Assembly (NCBI RefSeq): GCF_001279525.1
Contig: NZ_LGDY01000107.1
Coordinates: forward strand, 62,001-126,000
DNA from: Nocardia sp. NRRL S-836
GTDB taxonomy: Bacteria; Actinomycetota; Actinomycetes; Mycobacteriales; Pseudonocardiaceae
DNA: 64,000 nt
Direction: 5' to 3'
The notes beneath the pieces were generated by a model. That model had not been told where the DNA came from and made no database searches. It saw only the letters and a program-made list of their open reading frames with translations. Shown here in pieces: positions 31,297 through 39,473 of this stretch; the first letter of the stretch is position 1; every line of letters starts with the position of its first letter. A program made the translations under genes and the position numbers.

Positions 31297-31793
31297 CCCA
31301 GGCGGCTGAACACCACGGTCGGCGCGTCGTCGTTGTGACGCCGCTTCTTCCGCAGCAGCAGCGCGATCACCCACGACACCACCGCTCCGAACACCAGACC
31401 TGCCAGCACGTCGTGTACATAGTGGACACCGACGACGACCCGCGACGCCGCCGCCGCGAGCGCGCAGACCGCCGCGACCCACCCCAGCGTGCGGTGCATC
31501 GCCCAGATCGCCATCGCCGACGCACCCGCGATCACGGAGTGGTTGCTGGGGAACGACCAGTCGCCCGGCTCCGGGCACGGCGCGAGCGAAGGCGTTGTGC
31601 GGCAGGGCCGTTCCTCCTGCACCACCAGCTTCACGACCTCGCTCGCCGCGTACGCCACCACGACCCCCGCCCCGGCGAGGAACGCCCGCAGCCGGAACCG
31701 CAACCACAGGAACGCGAACATCAGCGCGAACACACCCAGCACCGCGTCGGTGCCCACCGTCAGCCAAGTCACCCGGCCGAACCTACGAACCAC
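31293..31793 (-). CDS. PAP2 family phosphatase (undecaprenyl-diphosphatase-like)
   Basis: A 166-residue membrane phosphatase. The three catalytic motifs are present: KLVVQEERP (K-x6-R-P), PSNHS with the catalytic His, and SRVVVGVHYVHDV (S-R-x5-H-x3-D). Four to five helices fit the BcrC-type enzymes that recycle undecaprenyl pyrophosphate or dephosphorylate phosphatidic acid at the outer face of the membrane. Its stop overlaps the start of the histidine kinase, so the three genes form one operon. Start GTG 31793 is somewhat short for the family; an earlier start was not found. Confidence 0.88.
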   Translation of the reverse strand: MVRRFGRVTWLTVGTDAVLGVFALMFAFLWLRFRLRAFLAGAGVVVAYAASEVVKLVVQEERPCRTTPSLAPCPEPGDWSFPSNHSVIAGASAMAIWAMHRTLGWVAAVCALAAAASRVVVGVHYVHDVLAGLVFGAVVSWVIALLLRKKRRHNDDAPTVVFSRLG

Positions 31794-31854
31794 GGCCCGC
31801 GCGCACCTCTGCCGATCGGAACCGGCCCGACCTGTCTTTCGACAGGGTGGTGCG

Positions 31855-32397
31855 TCAGCCCCGGTGCTCGCCGGCCATGCGCAGCACGAGGTCGTGGTAC
31901 TCCGGCGGGTTGCCCGCGCCGTTGCGGCCGTCGATCAGCTCGCGCACGACGTCGCAGTGTCCCGCGTGGTGCGCGGTCTCGGACACCACGCGGACCAGCA
32001 GGTGCCCGAACGTGGTGTGGCGCTTGTGCTCGGCCCACCACGGCACCGACGCGGGCGCGTCGAGCGGCAGGGTGGCGATCGAGGAGTCGGTGTGCCGCCA
32101 GGCCGTGCGGTACAGGTCGAGCAGGAACTCGCGGCTCTCCTCCGGCCTCGCCCACATGTCGGCGCCGTCCCAGATCGAACCGTCCTCGACCCACGGCAGC
32201 GCGACCGGTGCCGGACGGCCCACGCAGTCGCCGAGGTAGCCGAGCTCGATGCCGGCCAGGTGCTTGACCAGGCCGAGCAGGTTGGTGCCGCTGGGCACGA
32301 GCGGGCGGCGGACGTCGTACTCGCTCAGACCGTCCAAAGAGGACACGACGGCGTCGCGGGTCTCCTGCAGGTAGTGGCGCAGGTCGTCGGCAATCAT
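31855..32397 (-). CDS. DinB/DUF664 family protein
   Basis: A 180-residue four-helix DinB-like protein. Metal ligands are seen in GLVKHLAGIELGY (His) and in ETAHHAGHCDVVREL (His-x3-His), the standard DinB arrangement. Such proteins are metal-dependent, often thiol S-transferases in actinobacteria using mycothiol or similar cofactors. The function here is unknown. A second DinB-like gene lies 440 bp away on the other strand. Confidence 0.88.
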   Translation of the reverse strand: MIADDLRHYLQETRDAVVSSLDGLSEYDVRRPLVPSGTNLLGLVKHLAGIELGYLGDCVGRPAPVALPWVEDGSIWDGADMWARPEESREFLLDLYRTAWRHTDSSIATLPLDAPASVPWWAEHKRHTTFGHLLVRVVSETAHHAGHCDVVRELIDGRNGAGNPPEYHDLVLRMAGEHRG

Positions 32398-32496
32398 CCG
32401 CCGAGTCTCCCCGAGCGGCGGTGGACGGGAGTCACGAACCGGGGAAACGGGCGGCACCGACGTTTGTGCGACCGCCTCGCCGGAAACCAGGAGGGC

Positions 32497-32691
32497 ATGA
32501 CTGAACCCCAGCAGTTCACGACGCCGGAGGGTGGCGGCGAGCCGGTCGACGAGGAGCCGGACGCGGTCGCGGTCGCGGCGGGCGAGGGTGGCCACGTCAC
32601 GGCACCCGAGGAGACCGCCATGCACATCGAGGACACCGAGGAGGGCGGCGGCCGGGTCGACCGGCCGGACGACGGCTACCTCGACCGGTGA
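32497..32691 (+). CDS. Small acidic protein, unknown function
   Basis: A 64-residue protein after CCAGGAGGGC, starting MTEPQQFTTPEGGGEPVDEE and ending RVDRPDDGYLDR. It is strongly acidic, Gly-rich and lacks hydrophobic stretches, so it is probably disordered. It sits between two DinB-like genes. It resembles the acidic protein at 10987-11172 in composition only. Confidence 0.6.
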   Translation: MTEPQQFTTPEGGGEPVDEEPDAVAVAAGEGGHVTAPEETAMHIEDTEEGGGRVDRPDDGYLDR

Positions 32692-32836
32692 GTACGCAGA
32701 GTTACGTCCGATCCAACCGGGTGTCACTCGAAAGATGCTTGAGTTCTGCTTGAACAGCCGCTCGTCTAGGACACAAGCTGACCTCAAGTGGTCATAGAGT
32801 CCTTCTTGTCGGACAAACGAGCGAAGGACACCAGCG

Positions 32837-33355
32837 ATGACCACCACCGAGATCCTCACCGGCGAGCGGGCGGACCTGCTCGAAAGCCTGCGGCAGCACC
32901 GCTGGTTCCTGCTCTTCACCGCGCAGGGCCTCACCGACGAGCAGGCCGCGGCCACGCCGACGGTCAGCTCGCTGGGCATCGGCGGCCTGATCAAGCACGT
33001 GACGGCGGTCGAGCAGGCCTGGGTCCGGTTCATCGAGCACGGCACGTCGGCGATGGAGACCGACCACGAGTCGACGGACTACGAGAACCACGCGGCGACC
33101 TTCCGGATGGAGCCGGGCGAGACGCTGGCGGGCATCATCGAGCGCTACAACGAGGTCGCGGCGTACACCGACGAGCTGGTCGAGTCGGTCGACCTGGACC
33201 TCTCGCACCCGCTGCCGGCCGCGCCGTGGTTCCCCGAGGGCGCGACCAGGTCGGCACGCCGGGTGCTGGTGCACATCATCGCCGAGACCGCGCAGCACGC
33301 CGGGCACGCGGACATCATCCGCGAGACGATCGACGGCCAGAAGACGATGGGCTGA
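32837..33355 (+). CDS. DinB family protein
   Basis: A 172-residue DinB-like four-helix protein with ligand positions GLIKHVTAVEQAW and ETAQHAGHADIIRE. It keeps the motif layout of the DinB gene at 31855-32397, from which it differs widely elsewhere, so they are distant paralogues. Start ATG 32837 follows GCGAAGGAC. A hairpin at 33372-33405 ends the transcript. Confidence 0.9.
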   Translation: MTTTEILTGERADLLESLRQHRWFLLFTAQGLTDEQAAATPTVSSLGIGGLIKHVTAVEQAWVRFIEHGTSAMETDHESTDYENHAATFRMEPGETLAGIIERYNEVAAYTDELVESVDLDLSHPLPAAPWFPEGATRSARRVLVHIIAETAQHAGHADIIRETIDGQKTMG

Positions 33356-33371
33356 GCCCAGCCGAGCAGCC

Positions 33372-33405
33372 GCACCCCCGCGTCCGGACCAGGGCACGGG
33401 GGTGC
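33372..33405 (+). terminator. Shared terminator between convergent genes
   Basis: GCACCCCCG (33372-33380) pairs perfectly with CGGGGGTGC (33397-33405). It lies 16 bases after the DinB stop and 12 bases beyond the sulfatase stop, so it can serve both strands. Confidence 0.7.
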
Positions 33406-33417
33406 TCGCTCGTCCGG

Positions 33418-34998
33418 CTAGGGCTTCGGCGGCGAGAACGCCGACAGGAACTGGTCGCGGAAGTCGCTCATCCGCGACACCGGGGCCGACGCGCCCGGCC
33501 GCAGGCCGTCGTCCCACCTCCAGGCCTCGACCTGCCGCAGCACCGCGGGGTCCTTGGCGACGATGGTGATCGGCACATCCCGCGAGGCGCCCTCACCGGT
33601 CACCAGCTGCGCCGGCTGGTGGTCGCCGAGGAACACGAAGACCAGGTTCTCGTCGCCGTACCGTTCGAGGTAGGAGACGACCGACTCCAGCGAGTACGAC
33701 ACCGAGTGGGCGTAGTCGGCGCGCACCGCGGCCGGGTCGCGGCCGAAGATCGACTCCGGCGGGTCGTTCGAGGCGGGCATCGTGGCGTAGACCGAACCGT
33801 CGCCCAGCTCCTCCCAGTCCACGAAGTCCGGCGTCGGCGACCACGGCGCGTGCGAGGACACCATCGGGATCGCCGCCATCACCGGGCCGTGCTGCTTCGC
33901 GCGCTCGTTGCGCTGGAACGACTCCAGCGTGAACTGGTCGGGCGTCGTGGCGTACCCGAAGCGCGGGCCGGTGTAGCCGAGGTCCTGTGCGGCGTAGACC
34001 CGGTCGTAGTGGAAGAAGTCCCCTTCCGGCCACGCCTGCGTGATGCCGGGCACGACACCGACCGAGCGCCACGACGCCTCGCGGAACGCGCGCGGCAACG
34101 TGAGCCGGTCGCTCGCCACCAGGTTGCGGTACCGCTGCTGGTTGTCGATCCACAGTCCGGACAGCAGCGTCGCCTGCGCCATCCAGCTGCCGCCGCCGGC
34201 TGTCGGCGAGGTCAGGTACGCCGACTTCGCCGTGTACCCGCGGGCCTTGAGCCGCGCGCCGCCGTCCGCGAGCTTCGCCGCCACGTCCGGCATCTCCAGC
34301 GCAGATTTGCCGTAGCTCTCCACGAACGTGAACACGACGTCCTTGCCCTGCAGCTCCGACAGCAGCCCCTGGTGCCCGCGGAACGCGTCGACCGAGGCCT
34401 CGGCGGCGAACACCTCCTGGTCGCGCAGCCCCGCCTGGAAGCGCCGGGCGTGGTCGGCCACCGAGGTCGCCGCCGCGTCGGAGTAGACCGGAACCCCGGG
34501 CACCGCAAGGGAAACGCACGCCACGGCGGCCAGCGCCACGACCCTGATCGCGATCGGGCGCCGGCTCGCCGCGACCGAACCGAGCCGCTGCACCGACACC
34601 GCCGCCACGAACACGATCCCGGCGACCAGCGCGACCGCGAGCCCGACGGCCAGCACCGAGGCGAACCGGCCGAACGTCACGTCCACGAAGTCGACCGCGG
34701 GCACCAGCAGCGGCCAGTCGAGCACCAGGTCGAACGGCCGGTACAGCACCACGTCGAACCCGATGTCCATGATCTTCACGACGGTGAATACGCCCAGCGC
34801 CCCACCGAGGACGAGCGCCGCGGGCCTGCGGAACCGCTCCGGCAGCAGCGCCAGGACGAGCACGCCGACGAGGCCTTCGAGCGGCACCCGCAGGAACGCC
34901 TCCGGCGTGAACTTCTCCAGGTCGCTCGGTGCGATGAGCACGAACAACACGAACAGCCCCGCCAAGACCGTGGCCATCCGCCGCAGCACCATCTTCAC
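33418..34998 (-). CDS. LTA-synthase-like membrane sulfatase/phosphoglycerol transferase
   Basis: A 526-residue protein. GTG 34998 is preferred over ATG 34992, since AAGGGGAA lies 7 bases before it. Five transmembrane helices occupy about residues 8-170, followed by an extracytoplasmic alkaline-phosphatase-fold domain. VFTFVESYGKSALEMP holds the expected metal-binding Glu with the catalytic Ser/Thr region shifted to TSPTAGGGSW; GDFFHYDRVY, SSHAPWSP and FVFLGDHQPAQLV carry the further metal ligands (Asp-His near the C-terminus). Homologues transfer glycerol phosphate or phosphoethanolamine or cleave phosphodiesters in the envelope. Divergent from the RibD-C-like gene. Confidence 0.85.
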   Translation of the reverse strand: MKMVLRRMATVLAGLFVLFVLIAPSDLEKFTPEAFLRVPLEGLVGVLVLALLPERFRRPAALVLGGALGVFTVVKIMDIGFDVVLYRPFDLVLDWPLLVPAVDFVDVTFGRFASVLAVGLAVALVAGIVFVAAVSVQRLGSVAASRRPIAIRVVALAAVACVSLAVPGVPVYSDAAATSVADHARRFQAGLRDQEVFAAEASVDAFRGHQGLLSELQGKDVVFTFVESYGKSALEMPDVAAKLADGGARLKARGYTAKSAYLTSPTAGGGSWMAQATLLSGLWIDNQQRYRNLVASDRLTLPRAFREASWRSVGVVPGITQAWPEGDFFHYDRVYAAQDLGYTGPRFGYATTPDQFTLESFQRNERAKQHGPVMAAIPMVSSHAPWSPTPDFVDWEELGDGSVYATMPASNDPPESIFGRDPAAVRADYAHSVSYSLESVVSYLERYGDENLVFVFLGDHQPAQLVTGEGASRDVPITIVAKDPAVLRQVEAWRWDDGLRPGASAPVSRMSDFRDQFLSAFSPPKP

Positions 34999-35076
34999 CG
35001 AGTTTCCCCTTTCCCGCGCTATGGGAGTAAACGCGCCCCGACCCGCGACCGGTTCAGCTGCACTAGCATCGGCGGT

Positions 35077-35739
35077 GTGACCCGCCCGCACGTTCTGCTG
35101 AGCGTGGCCGTCAGCCTCGACGGCCACATCGACGACCGCGGCGCCGAGAGGTTCCCGCTTTCCAACGCCGAGGACTTCGACCACGTCGACCGGATGCGCG
35201 CGGAGTCCGACGCGATTCTGGCCGGAGCCGAGACGTTGCGGCGTGACAACGCGCGCCTGCTCGTCTACAGCGACGAGCGGCGCGCGCGCAGAATAGCCGA
35301 CGGAAAACCGGAGTTCCCGCTGCGGGTGACCGTCACCAGGAGCGGTCAGCTGGATCCTGAGCTGCGGTTTTGGCACTGCGGCGGCGAGCGGCTGGTCTAC
35401 TCGCGGACGACGCCGACGACCGTCGACCACCTCGCCGAAACGAAGACCTTCAGCGAATTCGCGGAAATCCTGGACGACCTGGGTGAACGCGGCGTGCGAA
35501 AGCTCATGGTCGAAGGCGGCACGAGCATTCACACCGCGTTCCTGCGCGCCGGGCTGGCCGACGAGATCAGGGTGGCCGTCGCGCCGATGCTCATCGGGCA
35601 GGCGAGCGCCCCGCGTTTCGTGAATCCCGCGGAATTCCCCGGTGGACCGGCCCGCCGATTCCACCTGGAGGACGTAGCGAAAGTCGGAGACGTCGCCGTG
35701 CTGCGCTACTTCCCGAAAGTCAGCTCGTCCTCGTCCTGA
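35077..35739 (+). CDS. RibD C-terminal/dihydrofolate-reductase-fold reductase
   Basis: A 220-residue protein from GTG 35077, with VTRPHVLLSVAVSLDGHIDDRG at the N-terminus. SDAILAGAETLRRDNARLLV matches the GAxTxRxDxP-type motif of the RibD reductase domain and KLMVEGGTSIHTAFLRAGLADEIRVAVAPMLIG its NADPH-binding end. No deaminase domain is attached. RibD-like reductases reduce the ribosyl group of the diaminopyrimidine made from GTP. Given the GTP cyclohydrolase II paralogue 6.6 kb downstream it may act on a related pyrimidine; the link is inference. Overlaps the convergent DoxX gene by 20 bp. Confidence 0.85.
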   Translation: MTRPHVLLSVAVSLDGHIDDRGAERFPLSNAEDFDHVDRMRAESDAILAGAETLRRDNARLLVYSDERRARRIADGKPEFPLRVTVTRSGQLDPELRFWHCGGERLVYSRTTPTTVDHLAETKTFSEFAEILDDLGERGVRKLMVEGGTSIHTAFLRAGLADEIRVAVAPMLIGQASAPRFVNPAEFPGGPARRFHLEDVAKVGDVAVLRYFPKVSSSSS

Positions 35740-36121
35740 GCAGGCCGAGGAACTGCTCGCGGCGGTAGACCGCGATCACCAGCGCCCACACCACAAAGAT
35801 CAGCGGCAGCGTCGCGTCGTCGAGGCCGCCGCCGGTCACGAGGAAGATCTCGGTGAGCGCGGCGCCGGCCATGATCCCCGCGAGCGCCAGTGCCGCGATG
35901 CCGCAGATCCGCGGGACCAGCAGGCCGAGCGCGGTGGCGATCTCCAGCACACCGGTGAGGTAGCGGAACCACTGCCCGAAGCCGATGTCGTCGAACTTCG
36001 CGACGAACTGGTCGGTGAACAACGCGTAGCCGTTCAGGACGAACTGCACGGCAAGCGCGATCTGCAGGATCCAGACGACGATGTTGCCGATCTTCGCCGC
36101 GGTCGAGGTCTGCTCAGGCAT
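35720..36121 (-). CDS. DoxX-like membrane protein
   Basis: A 133-residue protein with four helices (VVWILQIALAVQFVLNGYALF, YLTGVLEIATALGLLV, IAALALAGIMAGAALTEIFL, LPLIFVVWALVIAVYR). The KF-x6-GxGxW-x4-G-x2-E pattern is typical of DoxX/DUF4345-like proteins. Start ATG 36121 lies 8 bp inside the end of the CDP-alcohol phosphotransferase gene, so both are one transcript. Function unknown. Confidence 0.82.
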   Translation of the reverse strand: MPEQTSTAAKIGNIVVWILQIALAVQFVLNGYALFTDQFVAKFDDIGFGQWFRYLTGVLEIATALGLLVPRICGIAALALAGIMAGAALTEIFLVTGGGLDDATLPLIFVVWALVIAVYRREQFLGLLRTRTS

Positions 36122-36890
36122 GGCGGGATCCTCCCACCGCGGCGGGGGCGTTGCGCCACAGCCACAGCACATCGCGACCGAACGACCACACCAGCGACAC
36201 CAGCGCGAGACCCGCGACGACCGCCGCGAACGGCACGAGCCCCGACGCCGCCACGACCAGGAAGATCCCCTGCACCGCGGCCACGACCTTGCGCGCGTAG
36301 CTGGCCGGCAGCGGCGCGTTCAGCCAGCGCCACCGCCACGACGCGGCGACGAACACGTACCGCATGAGCCCGATCGCGAGCACCCACGGACCGACCTGCA
36401 CGGCCACGTACGCGCTCAGCACCAGGATCAGGAACGCGTCGACCTCCATGTCGAACCGCGCACCCAGCGCGGTCGACGTCCCGGTGCGGCGCGCGACCTG
36501 CCCGTCGACCCAGTCGAGGGACAGCGCGACCGCGGCGAGCGTCACGACCAGCCCGACCGGCACGTCCTGACCGGCGCGGTCGGCGACCAGCGCGGTCACC
36601 GCCCCGACCAGCAGGCCGCGTGCCAGCGTGACCCGGTCAGCGGGGCCGAGCGCGGCGACGCGGTGCCGTTGCATGCCGTAGCCGAGGAACGCCCAGGTGG
36701 CGAACCCGTAGGCCAGACCGGCGGCCCACCCCAGCGCCCCGAGCCCGGCCGTCGCGGTCACGACCGCGAGCAACCCGGCCTGCGCCCCCGCCCACATGCC
36801 CGGCTCCGGGCTGACGCGAGGCACCGCCTGGGCGGTGCGAGACCCCCGCGTGACAGCAGCGGAGCGGCCGGTGTGCTGAAGTGTGGTCAT
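36114..36890 (-). CDS. CDP-alcohol phosphatidyltransferase family protein
   Basis: A 258-residue integral membrane enzyme. LDWVDGQVARRTGTSTALGARFDMEVD contains every residue of the CDP-OH-P signature D-G-x2-A-R-x8-G-x3-D-x3-D. Six or so helices surround it. Such enzymes transfer a phospho-alcohol group from a CDP-linked donor (CDP-diacylglycerol or CDP-polyol) to an acceptor alcohol on the inner membrane. The acceptor is not predictable. It lies divergently, 41 bp from the dehydrogenase gene, inside the putative pterin/pyrimidine cluster. Confidence 0.92.
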   Translation of the reverse strand: MTTLQHTGRSAAVTRGSRTAQAVPRVSPEPGMWAGAQAGLLAVVTATAGLGALGWAAGLAYGFATWAFLGYGMQRHRVAALGPADRVTLARGLLVGAVTALVADRAGQDVPVGLVVTLAAVALSLDWVDGQVARRTGTSTALGARFDMEVDAFLILVLSAYVAVQVGPWVLAIGLMRYVFVAASWRWRWLNAPLPASYARKVVAAVQGIFLVVAASGLVPFAAVVAGLALVSLVWSFGRDVLWLWRNAPAAVGGSRHA

Positions 36891-36931
36891 CAGAGGCCCC
36901 TAGTGGACTTCGTGCGGTGGAGGTGTTGTGA

Positions 36932-37915
36932 GTGACACGTACGGCGGATGCCTTTTGGCTCAATGAATCCGGAAACGGGGAGGTTCGGCGGGTCGCACTG
37001 GCCGAGCCGGGGCCGGGTGAGGTCGAGGTGCGCACGCTGTTCTCGGGCGTCAGCCGCGGCACGGAGACGCTCGTCTTCCGCGGTGGCGTGCCGGAGAACC
37101 AGTACGCGACGATGCGGGCCCCCTTCCAGGACGGCGACTTCCCGTGGCCGGTCAAGTACGGGTACCTCAACGTCGGCGTCGTCGAACACGGCCCCGGACA
37201 GCTGCTCGGGCGCACGGTGTTCTGCCTCTATCCACATCAGACCCGTTACGTGGTCCCGGAAACGGCCGTCACGCCGGTCCCGGACGGTGTTCCCGCTGCT
37301 CGCGCGGTGCTCGCGGGCACCGTGGAGACGGCCGTGAACGCCGTGTGGGACGCACGTCCGTTGATCGGCGACCGGATCGCGGTCGTCGGCGGCGGCATGG
37401 TCGGGTCGAGCATCGCCGCGGTGCTCGCGACGTTCCCCGGCGCGCGGGTCCAGCTCGTGGACGCCGACCCCGGCCGTGCGGACGTCGCCGACCGGCTGGG
37501 CGTCGGGTTCGCGTTGCCGGACAACGCACTCGACGGCTGCGACCTCGTGTTCCACGCCAGTGCGACGGAGGCCGGGCTCACCACCGCGTTGAACCTGCTC
37601 GCGCCGGAGGGCCGGGTGGTGGAGCTGAGCTGGTACGGGGACCGGCGCGTCGCCGTGCCGCTGGGCGAGTTCTTCCACTCGCGGCGGCTCACGATCCGCA
37701 GCAGCCAGGTCGGCACGGTCGGCCGTCCCGACCGCAGCTACGCCGAACGCATGGCGCTGGCCCTGGACCTGCTCGCCGACCCGCGGTTCGACGCGTTGAT
37801 CACCGGCTCCAGCGCGTTCGAGGAGCTGCCCGCGGTCATGCCGAAGCTGGCCGACGGGCAGATTCCTGCGCTGTGCCACCGGATTGACTACGGTCAGGGC
37901 CATGTTCCCGAGTGA
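36932..37915 (+). CDS. MDR superfamily dehydrogenase (zinc-binding dehydrogenase-like)
   Basis: A 327-residue medium-chain dehydrogenase/reductase. GTG 36932 follows GGTGGAGG. LFSGVSRGTETLVFRGG replaces the Cys-Gly-x-D zinc-ligand block, so the catalytic zinc is probably absent, as in BchC-like members. IAVVGGGMVGSSIAAVLATFPGARVQLVDADPGRA is the NAD(P) Rossmann loop with an acidic residue after strand two, suggesting NAD. Overlaps the downstream creatininase-type gene by 14 bp, so they are coupled. Confidence 0.87.
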   Translation: MTRTADAFWLNESGNGEVRRVALAEPGPGEVEVRTLFSGVSRGTETLVFRGGVPENQYATMRAPFQDGDFPWPVKYGYLNVGVVEHGPGQLLGRTVFCLYPHQTRYVVPETAVTPVPDGVPAARAVLAGTVETAVNAVWDARPLIGDRIAVVGGGMVGSSIAAVLATFPGARVQLVDADPGRADVADRLGVGFALPDNALDGCDLVFHASATEAGLTTALNLLAPEGRVVELSWYGDRRVAVPLGEFFHSRRLTIRSSQVGTVGRPDRSYAERMALALDLLADPRFDALITGSSAFEELPAVMPKLADGQIPALCHRIDYGQGHVPE

Positions 37916-38594
37916 CACCACGGTCGACGTCCGCGGGCGGCGCGTGGCCGTGCTCCCGGTCGGCAGCACCGAGCAGCACGGCCCCTTCCTGCCGCTGGCC
38001 ACTGATGCGGTGATCGCGTGGACCATCGCGTCGGCGCTGGCGCAGGCGTACGAGGTCCGGCTGCTCCCGCCGGTCCAGTTCTCGTGCTCGCAGGAGCACG
38101 CCGACTGGCCGGGCACCGTCAGCATCTCCGCGCGCACGCTGATCTCACTGATCACGGACATCGCGGACTCGTTGCGGCACAACGGTGTGGAGCACCTCGT
38201 GCTGGTGAACGCGCACGGCGGCAACTACGTTCTCTCGAACGTCGTGCAGGAAGCCGGCGGGATGGCCCTGTTCCCCGGTCGCGACGACTGGGCGTTCGCA
38301 CGGGAGAAGGCCGGTGTCGAGACCTCGGCGTACAGCGACATGCACGCGGGTGAGCTGGAGACCTCGATCCTGCTGCACACCCACCCCGATCTCGTCCGTC
38401 CCGGCTACGAATCCGCTGACCACCTGGCGGAGGACCGGCGGCACATGCTCACCCTGGGTCTGGCGCCGTACACGTCGTCCGGCGTCATCGGCCGGCCCTC
38501 GCTCGCGTCAGCGCGCAAGGGCGAGCTCCTGCTCGCGGGGCTGGTCGAGTCGTTCCGCCACCAGCTCGACCTGGTCGACGGCCTTGCGCCGTGA
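37902..38594 (+). CDS. Creatininase-family amidohydrolase (ArfB/MftE-like)
   Basis: A 230-residue metal-dependent amidohydrolase. The metal-binding motifs are complete: LPVGSTEQHGPFLPLATDAV (Glu, His, Asp), LVLVNAHGGN (His) and DMHAGELETS (His and Glu). Known members include creatininase, MftE of mycofactocin maturation and archaeal ArfB, which deformylates the pyrimidine FAPy made from GTP. No mycofactocin genes are near, while a GTP cyclohydrolase II paralogue is, so FAPy deformylation is a reasonable hypothesis. Its last 87 bp overlap the convergent flippase gene, an unusually long overlap. Confidence 0.85.
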   Translation: MFPSDTTVDVRGRRVAVLPVGSTEQHGPFLPLATDAVIAWTIASALAQAYEVRLLPPVQFSCSQEHADWPGTVSISARTLISLITDIADSLRHNGVEHLVLVNAHGGNYVLSNVVQEAGGMALFPGRDDWAFAREKAGVETSAYSDMHAGELETSILLHTHPDLVRPGYESADHLAEDRRHMLTLGLAPYTSSGVIGRPSLASARKGELLLAGLVESFRHQLDLVDGLAP

Positions 38595-39473
38595 CGTGAC
38601 CAGGACGACCGCGCCGGGCAGGCTCGCGATCAGCGCGAGCACGCCGTAGACGATGCCGGTGGTGAACCCCTGCTGAGCGCCCAGCCCGGCGGCACCGAAC
38701 GCCACCGCGAGGAACGCCTCACGCGGGCCGAACCCGCCGATGTTCACCGGGATCGCCATGACCAGCAACGCGACGACGACGACCGGTGCGAGCTGCGTGA
38801 CCGTGGCGTGCGAGCCGGCGGCGCGGGCCGCGACGAGGAACATCGCGACGTAGCCCGCGACCGTGGCCGCGGAGAGCGCGACGACAGCGGGCCAGGTCCG
38901 CAGCGACAGCAGCCTGATGCCGTCCGCGAGCGTGTTGACCAGCACCCTGCGGACGGGCCCGACCCGCATGCCCACGGCGACGAGCGCGGCCAGGCAGGCG
39001 AGCACGACGGCCGCCGTGGTGGCGTCGGGCGTGAGGTCGAGGCCGGGGGCGGGGTGGGTGAACAGCACCACGACCCCGATCCCGACCAGCACGAACTGAC
39101 CGGCGAAGCGCTCGAAGAACACCGCGCGCACACCGCGTCCGACGTCACCCGACTCCCTGCCGTGGTGCACCGCGCGGTGCACGTCGCCGAGCACGCCCGC
39201 GGGCAGGACGGCGTTGACAAGCTGGGCGCGGTAGTAGTCGCCGACCGCGGTCCGCACGGTCAGCGGCAGGCCGAGGCGGCGCGCGACGAGCACCCAGCGA
39301 CCGGCGCTGAGCAGGGTCGTCGCGAACCCGATCGCCAGCGCGGCGGCGACGGAGAACGCGTCGATCGCGCGCAGCCCGTCGAGGAACGCCCCGGTGCCCA
39401 GGCGCAGGCCCAGGCCGACCAGGATGCCCACCGCCACCAGCAGGCGAAGCCACGGCCAGAACTTCTTCATCAT
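38508..39473 (-). CDS. YbhN/AglD-type membrane protein (lysylphosphatidylglycerol synthase TM domain family, putative flippase)
   Basis: A 321-residue protein with about eight helices. ATGATG at 39473 overlaps the methyltransferase stop. YYRAQLVNAVLPAGVLGDVHRAVHHGRE, AVFFERFAGQFVLVGIGVV and IPVNIGGFGPREAFLAVAFG are the conserved blocks of the UPF0104/MprF-transmembrane family, whose members move lipids or lipid-linked sugars across the inner membrane. Last gene of the four-gene minus-strand operon (pterin-synthase-like, GT4, methyltransferase, flippase), suggesting export of a lipid-linked product. Convergent 87-bp overlap with the creatininase-type gene. Confidence 0.85.
   Translation of the reverse strand: MMKKFWPWLRLLVAVGILVGLGLRLGTGAFLDGLRAIDAFSVAAALAIGFATTLLSAGRWVLVARRLGLPLTVRTAVGDYYRAQLVNAVLPAGVLGDVHRAVHHGRESGDVGRGVRAVFFERFAGQFVLVGIGVVVLFTHPAPGLDLTPDATTAAVVLACLAALVAVGMRVGPVRRVLVNTLADGIRLLSLRTWPAVVALSAATVAGYVAMFLVAARAAGSHATVTQLAPVVVVALLVMAIPVNIGGFGPREAFLAVAFGAAGLGAQQGFTTGIVYGVLALIASLPGAVVLVTSRRKAVDQVELVAERLDQPREQELALAR

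Noticed and set aside
35077..35739. RibD-C protein as the housekeeping riboflavin enzyme RibD
   Set aside because: The deaminase domain is missing and no ribC, ribH or ribBA genes are adjacent.
37902..38594. Creatininase-family gene as MftE of a mycofactocin cluster
   Set aside because: None of mftA, mftB, mftC or mftD is in the neighbourhood; the local partners point to GTP-derived pyrimidine chemistry instead.
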